64,000 bases of DNA. Source: Hirudinaria manillensis (Eukaryota > Annelida > Clitellata > Hirudinida > Hirudinidae). Positions 42,530 through 52,639 of this stretch are shown piece by piece (position 1 is the stretch's first letter; each line of letters opens with the position of its first letter). Under the pieces are notes generated by a model. That model was not told the origin of the DNA and ran no database searches. It saw only the letters and a list, made by a program, of their open reading frames with translations. A program made the translations under genes and the position numbers. Where the stretch lies: NCBI GenBank assembly GCA_034509925.1, contig CM067535.1, positions 3,357,501-3,421,500 on the forward strand. The letters run 5' to 3'.

Positions 42530-45160
42530 ATGTTCAAAGAGTTAAGCATTAATAAAGCTGATAGACATGAGAAGCCACAGAAATTGAAATTGATTAAGGC
42601 AAATGACTCAAGAAAAAAGGATAGCATTGAAAATGAAATTAAAGACAATCTTGCATTCTCTCTGGAGAAAAACATGATGATGAAAAATGAAAATAAAATT
42701 AATGATGATGTGAAATGTGTAAATAAAAGAAGACAGAAATGGACAAACGAACAGTATAAAGATGTAATCTGGTCATATTATTTTGCAAAGGAATCAAACA
42801 ACGACAATGTAACAATAGCTACCTACAATATCTGGAGAAGCAGAAATCCTGAAATATTCCCAGTCATGAATCCAAACAATCTAAGCAATCACAGAAGATA
42901 TATTTTAAAAGAGAAGAAACTTTCAGAATTTGATTTAGCAGAAATTGATGAAGATGTGAAGCGAAAACTCAGAGGCTCAGATTTAGATGTGGAACAAATT
43001 TGTGGATCAGAGGTATGTCAGAGTGAAGATGACTCAAATTCTCAGCAGGAAAATTTGATCTACAAACAACACCAAGCAGACTCAGGACAAGAAAGTTTAT
43101 TGACCAGAGAGTTGAAATCAGAAGAAATGATAGAAGCTGAAAATAAATTAATCTCAAAATTCAATCAGATCAAGATGATTAAAATGCATGAGAGGAAAAA
43201 CTTGAATAAAATTACAAGCCCAAGACAAGCTGAAGAGACAATAAAACTAGCAAATCAAATACTCCTTAAAGTTTCAACAGAAATGACTTTAGACTTGACA
43301 AAGATAAATGAATTAGTGTATACAGTGGCATCTCTGATTGCAGGTGAAAAATTTGAAAGAAAACGTGTTGCTGTGAGATTTAAAGTTGCTAACTGGAAGA
43401 TGAGAATCCAGAAAACAATAAACAGATACAGAAAACAATTATCTATGATAAAGGAATTTAAAAATGGAAATCTGGATCACAAGAAACAGATGGGGATGAA
43501 CACAATGTCCTTAAACCAAATTAATGAACTTGAACAAGATGTCACAATGAAACTGCAGGCGAAAGCTCAGAGACTAAGAAGGTACAGTAAAAGAAGTGAA
43601 CAATACCATCAAAGAATGTTTCGTAATGATACCAAGAAATTTTACAGAAGCATTAGTTCGAAGCAGATTGAAATAATAGATGCACCTAAATTAAATACAG
43701 TTGACACATTTTGGAGAAACATCTTAGAAAAGGAAACACATTATAATTCTGATGCAGAGTGGATTAAATATGAAAAAGAAATACATGCAAATTTAAATGC
43801 ATATGAATGGAGGGATTTTCAAGTTGAAGAAATCAGTGGTGTATTTAATCAGTCACATAATTGGAAAAGCCCAGACATAGATAAAATTCACAACTTCTGG
43901 TTTAAAAAGTTAACTGCTCTACATAAACACTTAACAGATGCTTACAATGAAATAATGAAGGAACCATCTAAGATACCAACTTGGCTGACAGAAGGAATTA
44001 CATATTTGTTGCCAAAATCACAGGAGACGTCTAAAGCAAAGAATTACAGACCCATCACATGCCTGCCAACAACATATAAAATATTAACAGCAGCTATATC
44101 AAAAAGAATATACAACCAGTTTCAAAGTAACAGCATTTTGCCAGAAGAACAAAAAGGATGTAGAAAAGGATCTCGAGGATGCAACGATCAGTTACTTATT
44201 AGTCAGATGGTAGTTCAAAACTCTCAGAAATTTAAAAAGAATCTAAATATTGCTTGGATCGACTACAGAAAAGCATTTGACAGTATTCCTCACTCATGGA
44301 TTATTCGAGCTTTGCAGATTTATCATGTTAATGATGTTATAGTTCAGTTTATTGCTCAGTCAATGTTGAAATGGAAAACAAGAATGACTCTAAGACATAA
44401 CGGTGGTGACATTGAAACAACAACAATAGGAATAAATCGAGGAATATTTCAAGGAGACTCACTATCACCTTTATTGTTTTGCATAGCATTAATTCCACTA
44501 TCTAATTTAATTAACAGAACTGGACTGGGATATAGAATACACAAAGAACAAATTAGTCACTTGTTCTATATGGATGATTTAAAGTTATTTACATCTGAAC
44601 ATGAGGATATGCAAAAAGTTATAAGAGTTGTAGAAATATTCAGCAAAGACATATGTATGGAATTTGGAATTGAAAAATGTGCAACAATTGAAATAAAACA
44701 TGGACAACCAAAAGGCATTGAACTCATGGATGATGGAAAAGAAGAAATTAAATCTCTCGAGATACAGGAGATGTATAAATACCTTGGAATGGAGGAACGG
44801 GATGGATTAAATAATAAATTGATGAAAGAAAAGGTAAAAAGGGAATATTACAGTCGAATAAGAAAAATCCTTAAAACTCAGCTTAATGCCAAAAATAAGA
44901 CAACAGCAATTAATAGTTTTGCAGTACCAGTTTTTGCATATGGATTTGGAATAATTCCCTGGGTAAAATCAGAAATAGAAAAGTGTGATAGAAAAACCAG
45001 AAAAATACTAACTATGAATGGAATGCACCACCCAGGAGCAGACAGATTTTATTTTATTTTATTGACAGATTGTATGTGAAAAGGAATAATGGGGGTAGAG
45101 GTATAATTGAACTGTTATCGGCATATCAACAAAGCATCCTCAACCTGGGAGAATATATTG
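42530..45160 (+). pseudogene. ORF2 of family-B RLE element: Myb-like and RT part
   Basis: Start MFKELSINKADRHEK directly after the inserted LINE. Myb-like region QKWTNEQYKDVIWSYYFAK and WRSRNPEIFPVMNPNNLSN. RT: NYRPITCLPTTYKILT, EEQKGCRKGSRGCNDQL, WIDYRKAFDSIPHSW, GIFQGDSLSPLLFC and catalytic LFYMDDLKLF. The frame is open for more than 830 codons until the 23-nt gain at 45049-45071, after which the RLE frame (RLYVKRNNGGRG) continues to the LTR at 45161. The C-terminal zinc knuckle and endonuclease resume at 49116. It would be intact but for the insertions. Confidence 0.85.
45041..45071. mobile_element. Tail-only retroposon insertion with 8-bp target-site duplication
   Basis: GACAGATT (45041-45048), 15 nt of TTATTTTATTTTATT, then GACAGATT again (45064-45071). 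The family-A element has no counterpart, so 23 nt were gained. A direct repeat flanking nothing but a simple tail is what a LINE aborted at its 3' tail would leave. Confidence 0.65.
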
Positions 45161-45315
45161 TGTTATAACTTCAGAATATCGAGATCAACACGGTTTATTA
45201 GGATCAACGCAACACGACACAACACGACACAGTACGATACGAAAACGAGCGGAATTAAAACGGAATACAAGCGTGCCTCGTCGCACGAGGTGCACAAAAC
45301 CAAAGATACGTATAA
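45161..45315 (-). repeat. 3' LTR of the Ty3/gypsy element
   Basis: 155 nt, starts TGTTATAACT and ends GATACGTATAA in plus-strand reading. It lacks the extra TCCCACAACA present next to the other LTR, so its outer boundary or the adjoining polypurine tract is altered; no purine tract is obvious between the pol stop (45327) and the LTR. Confidence 0.85.
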
Positions 45316-45326
45316 AGAATGGCAAG

Positions 45327-46670
45327 TCAAATCACCTTCAGTGAATCATCCTGCGCACGCTTCCTGAGCTGGTTCGCGTGGCGATGGAGCATTTTGCCGC
45401 TTGCCTCCACTAGGTAGACTTGACGTCCCTGTCTGCGCCCGATCCATCCCTGTATCCACTTCGGGTGACTCGGGTCCTTGTAGTCTCTTACGAAGACTGC
45501 GTCTCCCTCGACGAACTCTCTCAGTCGCCTGTGGATAGGTTTCCTTTCTTCCATCTCCTGATCCGCTCTTGGGAGATGTTTTACTGGACTTTTGAGTTGG
45601 AGGTCACTCAGGGGAGTTCTCAAAGGTCTCCCTAGGAGTTTCTCTGCCGGCGTCTTCAAATCCGTCAAAGACGTGCATGGCGTTGTCCGGTAAGTCAGCA
45701 GAAATTTCTGGAGCGCATCCTCCATCACCTCCTCCCCCTGCAGCTTTTGTAGTGTACGCTTGAATGTGTCCACAAAACGCTCAGCTTGTCCATTGCAGTG
45801 AGGTTGGTAGGGCGGTGACTTGACGTGTTGCATTCCATTCCTCTGACAGAACTCTTGGAACTCCTTGGCCGTGAACTGTGTTCCATTGTCCGAAACTATC
45901 ACTTTTGGGTATCCCTGCTGCGCAAAAATCCTACCCAGTTCTCTGATTGTGGCAGTGGATGTTGAAGTCGTCATCTTAATAACTTCAGGCCACTTGGAGA
46001 AGGCGTTCACCACGATTAAGAACATCACTCCTTCAATCGGGCCGGCAAAATCAATATGGATTTCCTAGGCACAATCCGGTTTCGGCCATGGCGTCAGTTC
46101 GTTCCTGACAGGCATCTTTGCAGCCAACTGGCATGAACTGCAAAGTCTTACTCTGTCTTCGATGTCCCTGTCAATTCCTTGCCAGTAAACATGCAGTCGA
46201 GCTAGCATTTTCATTCTAGTTGTCCCAGGATGTCCCTCGTGCACCATCTTCAAAATTCGGCCTTGCAGGGCTGATGGGATCACGGCTCGTGTTCCCATGA
46301 AGAGTGCACCTTCATGGACTGTCAGGTCTTTAGAACGGCTGTGGAAGGCGTGCAGAGTCGATCCAGCCCGGAAACTAGGCCATCTACCCGTTCTTACACT
46401 TTCGACAACCAACTTTAGCTCGGAATCTTCCTCAGTCATCCTCTGAATATCCTCCTTTGTGACTGGCAAGTTTCGGATGACATCACTCTGAACTGCCTTG
46501 ACATCCCTTTCGATCTTCGCAATGACGATGTCTTCATCTTCTGGCAGCTTCTTCGTAGCGATGAGACGGGACAGCGCATCGGCTTGACCAAAGTGAGTGG
46601 ATCGCCTATACTCGATGACAAAATCATACGCAAGCAAGACGAGTTCCCATCGTTGGAGCTGATATACCAA
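45327..46670 (-). pseudogene. Ty3/gypsy integrase
   Basis: 46670-46065 covers the end of RNase H and the zinc-binding H-H-C-C region (MVHEGHPGTTRMKML, LCSSCQLAAKM). A stop codon at 46065-46067 separates it from the catalytic core (46028-45327; first Met codon 46028), which carries VSDNGTQF and NGQAERFV with the second Asp and the Glu of the DDE triad. At the first Asp position the sequence reads Asn (IVVNAFSKWPEV). Integrase inserts the cDNA copy in the host genome; with one catalytic residue changed and a nonsense codon it is expected to be inactive. The C-terminal part holds the GPY/F-like basic region. Confidence 0.85.
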
Positions 46671-48519
46671 CTTTGGATCCGAAGATCGACAACAGTGGCT
46701 TATGATCAGTCAGCAACATGAAGCTTCTGCCGTATATGTAGCGATGAAATTTCCTTACCGCAAATACTAAGGCCAGAGCTTCTTTCTCGATCTGTCCGTA
46801 GTTCTTCTCTGCCTTGGTGAGAGATCTACTGGCGTGTGCGATCGCCTTCTCCGTGCCGTTCGGGAAGCGATGAGAGATGACTGCTCCCACTCCATAGTCA
46901 CACGCGTCCGCAGCAACGACGATGTCCAGTGCAGGGTCGAAGTGCGTCAACAACAGATCAGACTGCAACACTACCTTGAGCTTGTCCAGAACTCTCTGGT
47001 GTTCAGCAGTCCACATGAATTTGTCTTCTCTTTCCAGATCGTCCAGGAGGCCTCTCATTGAACGCATATCTGGCACAAAAGACGAGTAGTAGCTTATCAT
47101 ACCTAAGAACGATTTCAGCTGCTTTTGATCCTTAGGCGCTGGCATTCCGACAATTGCTTGTATTTTCTCGGGATCTGGTCGACGGCCATCTTTTGAAACC
47201 ACGTGTCCCGTTGATTTCAGGTTTTGCGAAGGAGCACTTCTCCATTCTGACGCGGAAACCACAATCTGCAATTCTTTCAAACAAAGAATGGACGTTATTG
47301 TTAGAATTGTTGATCCTGTCACGATGACATCATCTAGATCATTAAGCCATTAAGTCCTGTGATCATTCGATCCATGGCTTCTTGGAAAATGCCAGGTGCG
47401 CATTTGACTCCGAAGGGTAACCGCTGGTACTGGAACAGGCCCTTGTGTGTATTTATCGTCACCAGTTCCTTCGAGTCATCTTCGACTTCCATCTGCAAGT
47501 ATGCATCTGCGAAGTCGATCTGGGTAAACCATGCGCCTTGGTTTAGACGAGCGAAGATTTCGTCGGGTGTCGGCAGAGGGTGACGGTGCATCTCGAGTGC
47601 TTCGTTTAATCCTGTCTTGAAATCAGCACAGATACGGACTGATCCGTTCTTCTTGTCCACCACAACAATCGGGGCAGCCCAATTGCTATAATCCACTTTC
47701 TTCAAGACTCCTTGTTGCACTAGACGCTCCAGCTCTGTGTTGACTGCCTCCTCCCGAGCGAACGGAATCTTCCTCTGTCGGCAAAAGGTCGGACGAACTC
47801 CCTGTCTTACAATCAACTGTGCTCGAGTCTTGCATTTGCCCAACTCCTCTTCGAAAACATCTGGGAACCTTTCAGCCAAACTCTTGGCAAGTTGTCTCCC
47901 TTCTTCTTCTGGCTTCTGCTCAATTTTGCAGCAGATGGCGTTGAAGGCTTTCTGTAGAGGTGGCAGCTGATTCATCCACTCGATGCCCAACAGTTGATCT
48001 ACGTTTTCAGCCACATAGCAGCGACCGTGGCCTGAAAATCCTCCGCAGGTGAACTTAACATCAATTTGACCCAGGACCTCAATCGGCGTTCCATTTGCAG
48101 CTCCCAGTGAAGTCGTCGTTCCTTCCAGAGATGGCGAACCTATCTGCTCCCATGCGTCTCTGCTTATGATCGTGACGTCTGCACCAGAGTCCAACTGCAT
48201 TCTAACCTTGGTTTTTCCGAAGCTAACTTCGGCGTACCTTCGATTGGTCCTGAGATCTGTTAATTTTTCTGACTCGCCCCTTGAATTTCGATTCCTTTCT
48301 GTGGCAGTCCTTCTGTGGGCAATCCTTCTTGAAATGTGACAAGGATCCACAGATGAGGCAGGCACCCTTGGACGATTCTCGAGGATTTTCTTTACTAGGG
48401 AAAATATGTCGAGACTTCTTCCTATGGTGGCCTCTTCGTACTGCATTCACAGCCTGCATGCCGTCTACCATGTCGGTGTCCTTCCCCAGACTGAGAAGGG
48501 TCTCACACTCATTTACCAT
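46624..48519 (-). pseudogene. Ty3/gypsy protease, reverse transcriptase and RNase H
   Basis: 48519-48223: zinc knuckle CLICGSLSHFKKDC. 48446-47334: protease QLDSGADVTIISRD, then RT with CADFKTGLNEALEMHRHPLP and QYQRLPFGVKCAPGIFQ. A frame change falls at about 47340, exactly in the catalytic Y-x-D-D segment, where the aromatic residue is also replaced. 47322-46624: RT thumb (SFLGMISYYSSFVPDMRS) and RNase H (VAADACDYGVGAVISH, EKEALALVFAVRKFHRY). Frame steps between these blocks show decay, though part of the gag-pol overlap could be natural frameshifting. Confidence 0.87.
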
Positions 48520-48674
48520 GTCTTGTAGAGTGCATCATTCCTGCTTCTCCAGCTTCGACACGAGTGCGCCTGTCTTGTCTGCATCCGACAACTGCATTGC
48601 GTGATCTCCTGCTTCAAACCGTTCCATCCACTTGGATGGGGGTGCCCCGGACTCAGGATCATAACTGGATTGAG

Positions 48675-48935
48675 TTACCTGTCCCATGACCTCCGGGGGT
48701 AGATCTGATTTTCTGTCTGTCTGGCTTCTTTATACTGAGGTTTCAGGGACTGGAGCAATTGCAGCAATGCTTCTTCCCATCGACGGTTCTCCTCGTCTCG
48801 GCGGAGATCTTTCTCACGACGACGAATTTCTTCCTCGCGACGGCGAGTCTCTTCTTCGCGACGTTCATCGTCGCGTCGTCGATTTTCTTCCATGAACATC
48901 GTCATCATGGTCAAAAATTTATCCTCAGTAGCCAT
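48675..48935 (-). pseudogene. Ty3/gypsy gag N-terminus
   Basis: Starts at ATG 48935, just inside the 5' LTR. MATEDKFLTMMTMFMEENR is followed by an Arg/Glu heptad-like stretch, a charged coiled coil common in gypsy Gag. The frame stops at 48675; the zinc knuckle lies in another frame further on. Minus-strand TTGGCGACGGG at 48949-48939 is a plausible primer-binding site. Confidence 0.7.
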
Positions 48936-48950
48936 ACCCGTCGCCAAATA

Positions 48951-49105
48951 TGTTATAACTTCAGAATATCGAGATCAACACGGTTTATTAGGATCAACGC
49001 AATACGACACAACACGACACAGTACGATACGAACACGAGCGGAATTAAAACGGAAAACAAGCGTGCCTCGTCGCACGAGGTGCACAAAACCAAAGATACG
49101 TATAA
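48951..49105 (-). repeat. 5' LTR of the Ty3/gypsy element
   Basis: 155 nt matching 45161-45315 with three substitutions. On its outer side TCCCACAACA (49106-49115) completes a TG...CA terminus before the TATTG target duplication. Confidence 0.85.
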
Positions 49106-49115
49106 TCCCACAACA

Positions 49116-50055
49116 TATTGCAGCAGCAGATGGAAGATTGATTCAATTGGTAAGAAAATGGGATGAATCTAGAAAAAAATTTTCCCTGCAGACAGAAACA
49201 AGTAAAATTAAATTGAAATATGAATTGAATGTCACAAAAGAACATCTGGGAAAGGAATTAAAAAATGCCCTGGAAACAGAACAGTTAAAAAGAATTACAG
49301 GGAAACCTCTGCACGGCCAATTCATCAAAAATCTTCACAATGCAAACATAGATAACGAATCAAGTGTGCAATGGCTCAGAAAGAGTGATCTGAAAGCCGA
49401 AACAGAAAGTCTAATAATTGCAGCTCAAGACCAGGCCCTACAGACAAAGTATTTTAAAAAGATGATTTTGCATCAAGATGCTGATGGCTTATGTAGAATG
49501 TGCCATCAGCATATTGAAAGTATTAGCCACTTAATATCAGGATGTAGCATGCTGGCTGCCACGGAATACTTAGAGAGGCATAACAGAATTGTCAGGTATG
49601 TTCATTGGAGAATCGGCAGGGAATGCGAAATCCCACTGACCAACAAATGGTACGAACATACACCGACTGGAATTACAAAGTTCGACCATGGAGTGTTGAT
49701 GTGGGATTACCCAATAATAACTGATAGAACAGTCCCTGCAAACAGACCAGATCTGATTTACCATGACAAGAAGAGAAGAAACTGACTAATAATTGAAATT
49801 GCTGTCCCGGATGATGTGAATGTGCCTCGGAAGGAGATTGAAAAATTAACAAAGTATAAAGACCTACAGATTGAAATCCAAAGAATGTGGGATGTGAGAT
49901 CTCAGGTAATACCAGTGGTTGTTGGTGCATTAGGAATGACATCAAAGAAATTTAAAGATTACCTGGATCTCATCCCTGGAAATCCATCTCCTCTTGAGGC
50001 GCAGAAAATCGCTTTGTGTGGGACAGCACATATATTAAGAAGAATATTGAACTGA
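49116..50055 (+). pseudogene. C-terminus of family-B RLE ORF2: zinc knuckle and endonuclease
   Basis: Continues the RLE protein after the LTR element (GRLIQLVRKWDESRKKF, KELKNALETEQLKRI). Zinc knuckle CRMCHQHIESISHLISGC, endonuclease VPANRPDLIYHDKKRRN, then a TGA at 49783-49785 in place of the codon that is TGT in the copy at 30.5 kb. The frame resumes (IIEIAVPDDVNVP) to the end GTAHILRRILN. The nonsense codon lies between the PD and E catalytic residues. Confidence 0.82.
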
Positions 50056-50337
50056 CAATGATTTGGATTTTGTATATAATTGTATATAGCTGCGTGTATA
50101 ATTGAATTACTTTGTTTGGGTTTTGGACTTTTGCTGCGTGTATAATTGAATTACTTTGTTTAAGTTTCGGACTTTTGCTTGTTGCTTCTGTTTGTTCATG
50201 ACTGTTTTTATTTGTGCTTGTTGTGTTGTGACTGCCTGTGATCCCTTGTTGGGATCTGGGGTCACTGTTTTCCGGCGGAGGCCGTGATTGTGAATAAACA
50301 AATAATAATAATAATAATAATATTAATGATATTTCAA

Positions 50338-52125
50338 TCTTCTATATAAATAAAAATGCAATGTGCGTTTGTAACATGCTAATGTTCTCTGAAAGTACTT
50401 GACCAATTGCTTTGAAATTTTGACACAACATAGTACTCGATCAGGGGAGTGTTTGTATATAGGTTTCATATATGTGCCACAACTATATCACGTAAAAATA
50501 CGTTTTTTTCGCAAATCCGACCATCTTGCCATGAACGAAAAAAGGCGAACATTTAAATTTTTATTAAAATAATAAAATTAAATAATTTTACGACAGTATT
50601 ATATTAAATTTATCTTTGGTTTGTCTCCTCTAGAAAGTGTATCAGCAAAATATCAAACGGCATAGTTTAATTGTAAAAATAAATATATTAGAAAATGTGT
50701 GCTTTTTCATTTCTTTGTAAATAAAAATTTAACTGTGTTTGCACTTAATCAATGTTATCTGAAAGTTCTTACCAATTGCTTTGAAATTTTGACACAACAT
50801 AGTACTCGATTAGACGATTGTTTTTATATAGGTTTCATATAAATGTCATTAAACGTTATTAATTCATTTTTGTTTGATTCCTACAGAAACTGTATCAGTA
50901 GAACCTCAAATTAAGCATGGTGAAATTGTAAAAATAAAATGTCGTTTTTTGTCATTTTGAAACGAAATTATGCCAAGACCAAGAAGGCGAAATCAGAATT
51001 GCCGCTGAATATCTTGAATTTCACCTGGAGGAGTATCTGAAGAAATTGCACATTGCATTTTTATTTATATAGATTAGGCCTTTATTCTTTGCTACGGTGA
51101 AACATTTATCTTTGGTCTTTGAAGCTTTAAGTTATGAATATTCATAACTATTTGTAGGAACATAAGCTGAGAACGATTATAAAAAGCAGTCACTCCAGAG
51201 ATATTATTCAAAAATAATTTTAAAGTGAACAAACAACAATAATTAAAATGTTTTTATTTCAGAGGTCTGATGGTGAATCGTCCACACGATTTGCAACATT
51301 TGTTTTTAAACTTCTCCATTTCACACAGCCTAGGCATGCCATCCACTAATTTACGGCAATTAGTGAATTTCATTTTGTTGAAAGGAATTCAAAGGACACG
51401 AAAGACCAGCTGAAATTTCTTTTAAAGATATTGAAGAATTGAACGCTATATAGCAGATACCCCCGTGCGCAACCATCAGAGACCAAGGAAAGCAAATAAA
51501 TGTTCTGCGACAAAACTTGAAAAAATTAAACAAATTCTCCGTCCATAAGCTGGAAGAAAGTAGAGAAGGAACAAAACAATGGAGCAGTTTGTTTCAAACC
51601 AAAATTGAAACTCTCATAACTGATATAGGAAAAGTTCAGAGTTCAACAAAATTAACATTTATTAACGCGAAATCTAAGATTGAAAACGCCGACGATAGTC
51701 AAAGGAAAAAAAGAACATAATTGGTCTCCACCACAGTTGCAGGATATGATGGATATTATTTATGCAGAGGAAGATCGACAGCAGATATAAGTAAATTAGC
51801 AGTAAAACAAATGCGAAATGGTTGATCTGACTTCAGGAAGAATTTCATTGCCTCATAATTTCTGTATTTTCGTGACAAAAGACAAAAGAAGAATTGATTG
51901 AAAAAGTACTTCGAAATATTCAAAGCATTAGGATCATGGGCAATTACATGTTGCGTTTTCTAGAATCGGGAAACCTGATAATGTCTGTATTTGTACAGAG
52001 AACGGAACAACTAACCCTCAAGCATTGTGAAATTGTAAAAATAAACATCTTAGCAAATATCTAAATTTCTTTCTTTTAAAATTAATTAAATTGAGCCACA
52101 GCAACGCGTGGCTGGGCACCGCTAG
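50338..52125 (+). mobile_element. Helitron (non-autonomous remnant) with RepHel C-terminal codons
   Basis: Starts TCTTCTATATAAATAAAAATG, inserted after an A (50337), and ends GGGCACCGCTAG before a T (52126), with the hairpin GCCACAGCAACGCGTGGC just upstream: the 5'-TC / 3'-CTRR plus hairpin layout of Helitrons and their A^T target. At about 51937-52029 a short frame reads GQLHVAFSRIGKPDNVCIC then a stop, matching the C-terminal tail of the Helitron helicase. Two copies of an about 110-nt segment lie at 50350-50500 and 50716-50845. A LINE ORF1 scrap lies at 51490-51720. The empty site is at about 61480. Confidence 0.85.
51517..51720 (+). pseudogene. LINE ORF1 coiled-coil fragment inside the Helitron
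   Basis: HKLEESREGTKQWSSLFQTK aligns with KKIEENQQATKDWSSLFKAK of the LINE at 62.8 kb, and is followed by SQRKKRT, the start of the ORF1 core. No flanking LINE sequence remains, so it was captured by the Helitron or survived from a nested insertion. Confidence 0.6.
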
Positions 52126-52510
52126 TATCTAATATAATTTCAATATATTTCAGCACCAATTGTGATGATGAAATCAGAGCGTGTTGAAATAGTTTATTAA
52201 AAATCAATAAGCAAAAAAATAACAAGTTAAATAAACCATAAATTTAAAAACATAACGAATATATTTTAAATATGCTTTGAATCATATTGGTGGATGAGAC
52301 TGATTTAAATAACATTTAGAGTGATATTCATGACGGCGTTATCTACGGTTTCACCACAAGACACGTTTTTCTCGCATTCATGGACTCTCGAAGGATTAAT
52401 ATGGTTCATTGAATTTTCTTTATCGTTTATTAAGATACTTAATCAAGTTTGTCTCAGAATATTTTTAATTACATTAAGACTTAATAATCTAATGTTTCAA
52501 CTGTCTTTAT
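52126..52510. repeat. Duplicated segment (also 61480-61830) with a possible terminal exon
   Basis: High identity to 61480-61830. On the minus strand one frame reads SRVHECEKNVSCGETVDNAV then MNITLNVI and a stop at about 52312, unchanged in the other copy. It might be the last exon of a lost Cys-containing gene. No family recognised. Confidence 0.35.
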
Positions 52511-52639
52511 AACTGCAAATTAATGGGTTAACCCTAAAGCACCCTACTAGGTCATAGCTTAACTTTATCATTTTGACATGTATTTTACAAAATTATTGTC
52601 AAGTAAACAAGCATTATTTGTTTAATGATAAAAGTTAAA

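Larger units (their letters stand above)
45161..49115 (-). mobile_element. Ty3/gypsy LTR retrotransposon, degenerate
   Basis: Two 155-nt direct LTRs (45161-45315 and 48951-49105, three differences) flank minus-strand gag-pol. TATTG at 45156-45160 and 49116-49120 is the 5-bp target-site duplication in the RLE element. Order on the minus strand: gag, CCHC knuckle, aspartic protease, RT, RNase H, integrase zinc finger, integrase core, which is the Ty3/gypsy order. At least one frame shift and one nonsense change interrupt pol, so it cannot move by itself. Confidence 0.92.
40150..50325 (+). mobile_element. Family-B RLE retrotransposon, 5' truncated, with three nested insertions
   Basis: One element in pieces: ORF1 end (about 40150-40712), ORF2 42530-45048, 45072-45160 and 49116-50055, 3' UTR and (TAA)n to about 50325. 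The insertions are a CR1-like LINE (40713-42529), a tail-only insert (45049-45063) and a Ty3/gypsy element (45161-49115). Removing them gives a domain order identical to family A. The 3' tail enters a TAA-rich site whose unoccupied counterpart is at about 61452-61472. Family A and B proteins are clearly homologous but well diverged. Confidence 0.85.
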
